A stretch of 64,000 nt of DNA, taken from Bugulina stolonifera. Taxonomy: Eukaryota; Bryozoa; Gymnolaemata; Cheilostomatida; Bugulidae. The stretch spans positions 145,001-209,000 of the forward strand of contig OW285188.1 of assembly GCA_935421135.1 (NCBI GenBank), given 5' to 3'. The notes under the pieces are model-generated. The model ran no database searches. It saw only the letters and a program-made list of their open reading frames with translations, and was not told the origin of the DNA. This document shows positions 61,130-64,000 of this stretch, one piece after another. Each line of letters begins with the position of its first letter. The first letter of the stretch is position 1. The translations under genes and the position numbers were made by a program.

Positions 61130-64000
61130 CATTCAATGTATTCTATGTATTCCATGCATAAAATACATAGATTGCATTCTATGCACTCTATGCATTAGAA
61201 CACATAGAATACATAGAATGCATAGAATACAATCTGTGCATTCCATGTATTCTATGCATTCTATGTATTTCATGCATTCTGTGCATTGAATACATAGATT
61301 GCATTCTATGCATTCTATGCATAGAATACATAGATTGCATTCTATGCACTCTATGCATTCAATGTATTCTACGAATTCTATGAATTCTATGCATAGAAAG
61401 CATTCGATGTATTCTATACATTCTATGTATTCAATGTATTCTATGTATTCCATGCATAAAATACATAGATTGCATTCTATGCACTCTATGCATTAGAACA
61501 CATAGAATACATAGAATGCATAGAATACATAGAATAAAATCTGTGCTTTCCATGTATTCTATGCATTCTATGTATTTTATGCATTCTGTGCATTGAATAC
61601 ATAGATAGCAGTCTATGCATTCTATGCATAGAATACAAAGAATACATAGAATGCAATACATGCATAGAATGCATTACATGCATAGAATGCATTCTATGCA
61701 TAGAATGCATAGAATACGTAGGATGCATAGAGCGCATTCTATGCATTCTATGTATTCTATGCATGCAATGCATAGAATACATAGATTGCATTCTTTGCAC
61801 TCTATGCATTCCATGTATTCTATGCATTCTACGACTTCAATGCATAGAAAGCATTCTATGTATTCTATACATTCTATGTATTCAATGTATTCTATATATT
61901 CCATGTATAGAATACATAAATTGCATTCTACATACTCTATGCATAAAATACATAGAATGGATAAAATACATAGAATGCATTCTGTGCATTGCATGTATTC
62001 TATGAATTTCATATATTCTATGCATTCTGTGCATTGAATACATAGATTGCAGTCTATGCATTCTATGCATAGAATACAAAGAATACATAGAATGCAATAC
62101 ATGCATAGAATGCATTACATGCATAGAATGCATTCTATGCGTAGAATGCATAGAATACATAGGATGCATAGAGCGCATTCTATGCATTCTATGTACTCTA
62201 TGTATTCCATGCATAGAATACATAGATTGCATTCTATGCACTCTATGCATAGACTACATAGAATTCATAGGATGCATAGAATGCATTCTGTGCATTCTAT
62301 GTATTGTATGCATAGAGTACATAGAATGCAATCTACGTGTTCTATGCATAGAATACATAGAATGCATAGAATGAATTCTATGCATAGATTACATTCTATG
62401 CATAGAATGCATTCCATGCATAGCTTTCATGGAGCGCATTCCATGCACTCTATGTATTCTATGCATTTGTTGCATAGAATACATAGATTGCATTCTATAC
62501 ACTCTATGCATAGAATACATAGAATGGATAGAATACATAGAATGAGTTCTATGCATAGAATACTATCTATGCATAGAATGCATGGAAAACATTGATTACA
62601 TAGAATGCTTTTTATGCATTATATGCATAGAATGCATTCCATGCATAGCATTCATGGAGCGCATTCTATGCATTCTATGTATTCTATGCATTTTATGTAT
62701 TCTATGCATTCGATGCATAGAATACATAGATTGCATTCTATACACTCTATGCATAGAATACATAGAATGCATAGAATGCATAGAATACATAGGATGCATA
62801 GAGCGCATTCTATGCATTCTATGTATTCTATGTATTCCATGCATAGAATACATAGATTGCATTCTATGCACTCTATGCATAGAATACATAGAATTCATAG
62901 GATGCATAGAATGCATTCTGTGCATTCTATGTATTGTATGCATAGAGTACATAGAATGCAATCTACGTGTTCTATGCATAGAATACATAGAATGCATAGA
63001 ATGAATTCTATGCATAGATTACATTCTATGCATAGAATGCATTCCATGCATAGCTTTCATGGAGCGCATTCTATGCACTCTATGTATTCTATGCATTCTA
63101 TGTATTCTATGCATGCAATGCATAGAATACATAGATTGCATTCTTTGCACTCTATGCGTTCCATGTATTCTATGCATTCTATGACTTCAATGCATAGAAA
63201 GCATTCTTTGTATTCTATACATTCTATGTATTCAATGTATTCTATGTATTCCATGCATAGAATACATAGATTGCATTCTACACACTCTATGCATAAAATA
63301 TATAGAATACATAGAATACATAGATTGCATTCTATGCATTCTACGCATAGAATACATAGATTGCATTCTATGCACTCTATGCATTCCATGTATTCTACGC
63401 ATTCTATGAATTCTATACATAGAAAGCATTCAATGTATTCTATACATTCTATGTATTCAATGTATTCTATGTATTCCATGCATAAAATACATAGATTGAA
63501 TTCTATGCACTCTATGCATTAGAATACATAGAATACATAGAATGCATAGAATACAATCTGTGCATTCCATGTATTCTATGCATTCTATGTATTCTATGCA
63601 TTTTATGTATTCTATGCATTCGATGCATAGGATACATAGATTGCATTCTATACACTCTATGCATAGAATACATAGATTGCATAGAATGCATAGAATACAA
63701 TCTTTGCATTCCACGTATTCTATGCATTCTGTGCATAGAATACATAGATTGCACTCTGTGCATTGTATGCATACTATGCATTCTATGTATTCTATGCATT
63801 CTATGCATAGAATACATAGAATACATAGAATGCATAGAATGCATTCTGTGCATTCCATGTATTCTATGCATTCCGTGTATTCTATGCATTCCGTGTATTC
63901 TATGCATTCTGTGCATAGAATACATAGATTGCACTCTGTGCATTGTATGCATACTATGCATTCTATGTATTCTATGCATTCTATGCATAGAATACATAGA
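61130..64000 (+). repeat. Higher-order repeat segment, second copy
   Basis: Same order of variants as 49,457-52,327 without a net indel over the whole length. Example differences are ACGACTTCAATG for ATGACTTCAATG near 61,829 and CTTTGTATTC for CTATGTATTC near 63,206. Confidence 0.93.

Larger units (their letters stand above)
47970..64000. repeat. Satellite array of a 9-bp unit TTCTATG(C/T)A with frequent strand flips
   Basis: At least 16 kb are built from TTCTATGCA, TTCTATGTA and close variants (CACTCTATG, CATTCCATG), in blocks that alternate with the reverse complement TGCATAGAA/TACATAGAA. Switches occur at palindromes, typically CTATGCATAG or GAATGCATTC. As the unit is three codons and stop-free in most registers, all six frames give long Met-His-Ser or Ile-Leu-Cys-rich ORFs of up to 351 codons; these are not genes. 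The array runs past the window end. Its genomic role (centromeric, subtelomeric or other) cannot be told from sequence. Confidence 0.97.

Noticed and set aside
50932..63522. ORFs of about 305-351 codons rich in Met-His-Ser-Tyr or Ile-Leu-Cys
   Set aside because: They are translations of the 9-bp satellite, open in all frames on both strands, with no domain or independent start signal.
47970..64000. CRISPR-like pattern of short palindromic repeats
   Set aside because: There are no unique spacers of constant length, the unit is 9 bp, orientation flips, and the context is eukaryotic.

Overview
The window is eukaryotic, almost certainly animal, DNA. It holds a ribosomal RNA unit on the minus strand (18S, 5.8S and 28S with spacers) carrying R2-type retrotransposons at the R2 site of 28S. 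It also holds a Ty3/Gypsy element, several DNA transposons and a very large satellite array. The mobile-element families point to a metazoan, and the AT-rich, TACATGTA-rich flanks suggest an invertebrate. The 18S differs from the usual eukaryotic sequence at several normally invariant sites, which suggests a fast-evolving lineage. I cannot name the species.

Layout. (1) 1-1,588: 5' part of an R2 element, minus strand, open reading frame unbroken to the window edge. (2) 1,589-8,290: rDNA, read right to left: 5' ETS, 18S, ITS1, 5.8S, ITS2, then 28S broken by R2. (3) 8,291-11,192 and 33,018-33,612: the two halves of a second, decayed R2. They are split by a 21.8-kb element ('X', 11,193-33,017) that has 20-bp terminal inverted repeats. 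(4) Inside X: a 12-bp minisatellite, a 669-bp tandem duplication and an intact Gypsy element (21,861-26,506). A small TA-flanked MITE sits in the right LTR of the Gypsy element. (5) 33,613-35,461: the 28S piece upstream of the second R2, cut off at 35,461. (6) 35,462-43,399: a second copy of the X family ('Y'), inverted and truncated. (7) 43,402-44,823: a hAT-like non-autonomous transposon with a 5-bp target duplication. (8) 44,824-47,969: a third, partial X-family copy ('Z'), forming a 3.1-kb inverted repeat with Y. (9) 47,970-64,000, continuing past the window: a satellite of a 9-bp unit that repeatedly flips strand and carries an 11,673-bp higher-order repeat.

How it fits together. The R2 copies use the 28S as promoter and insertion site. 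Their 5' ends fold as an HDV-like self-cleaving ribozyme whose first helix borrows seven bases of the host 28S. The second R2 is dead: it has a frameshift, changed RT residues and the X insertion. Its 3' end joins 5' ETS rather than the rest of 28S, so the 28S 3' half and intergenic spacer are missing there. This looks like the decaying edge of an rDNA array, where retroelements, DNA transposons and a satellite have nested in each other. The only full-length protein gene I can support is the Gypsy gag-pol. Long 'ORFs' in the satellite, the minisatellite and antisense to rRNA are not genes.
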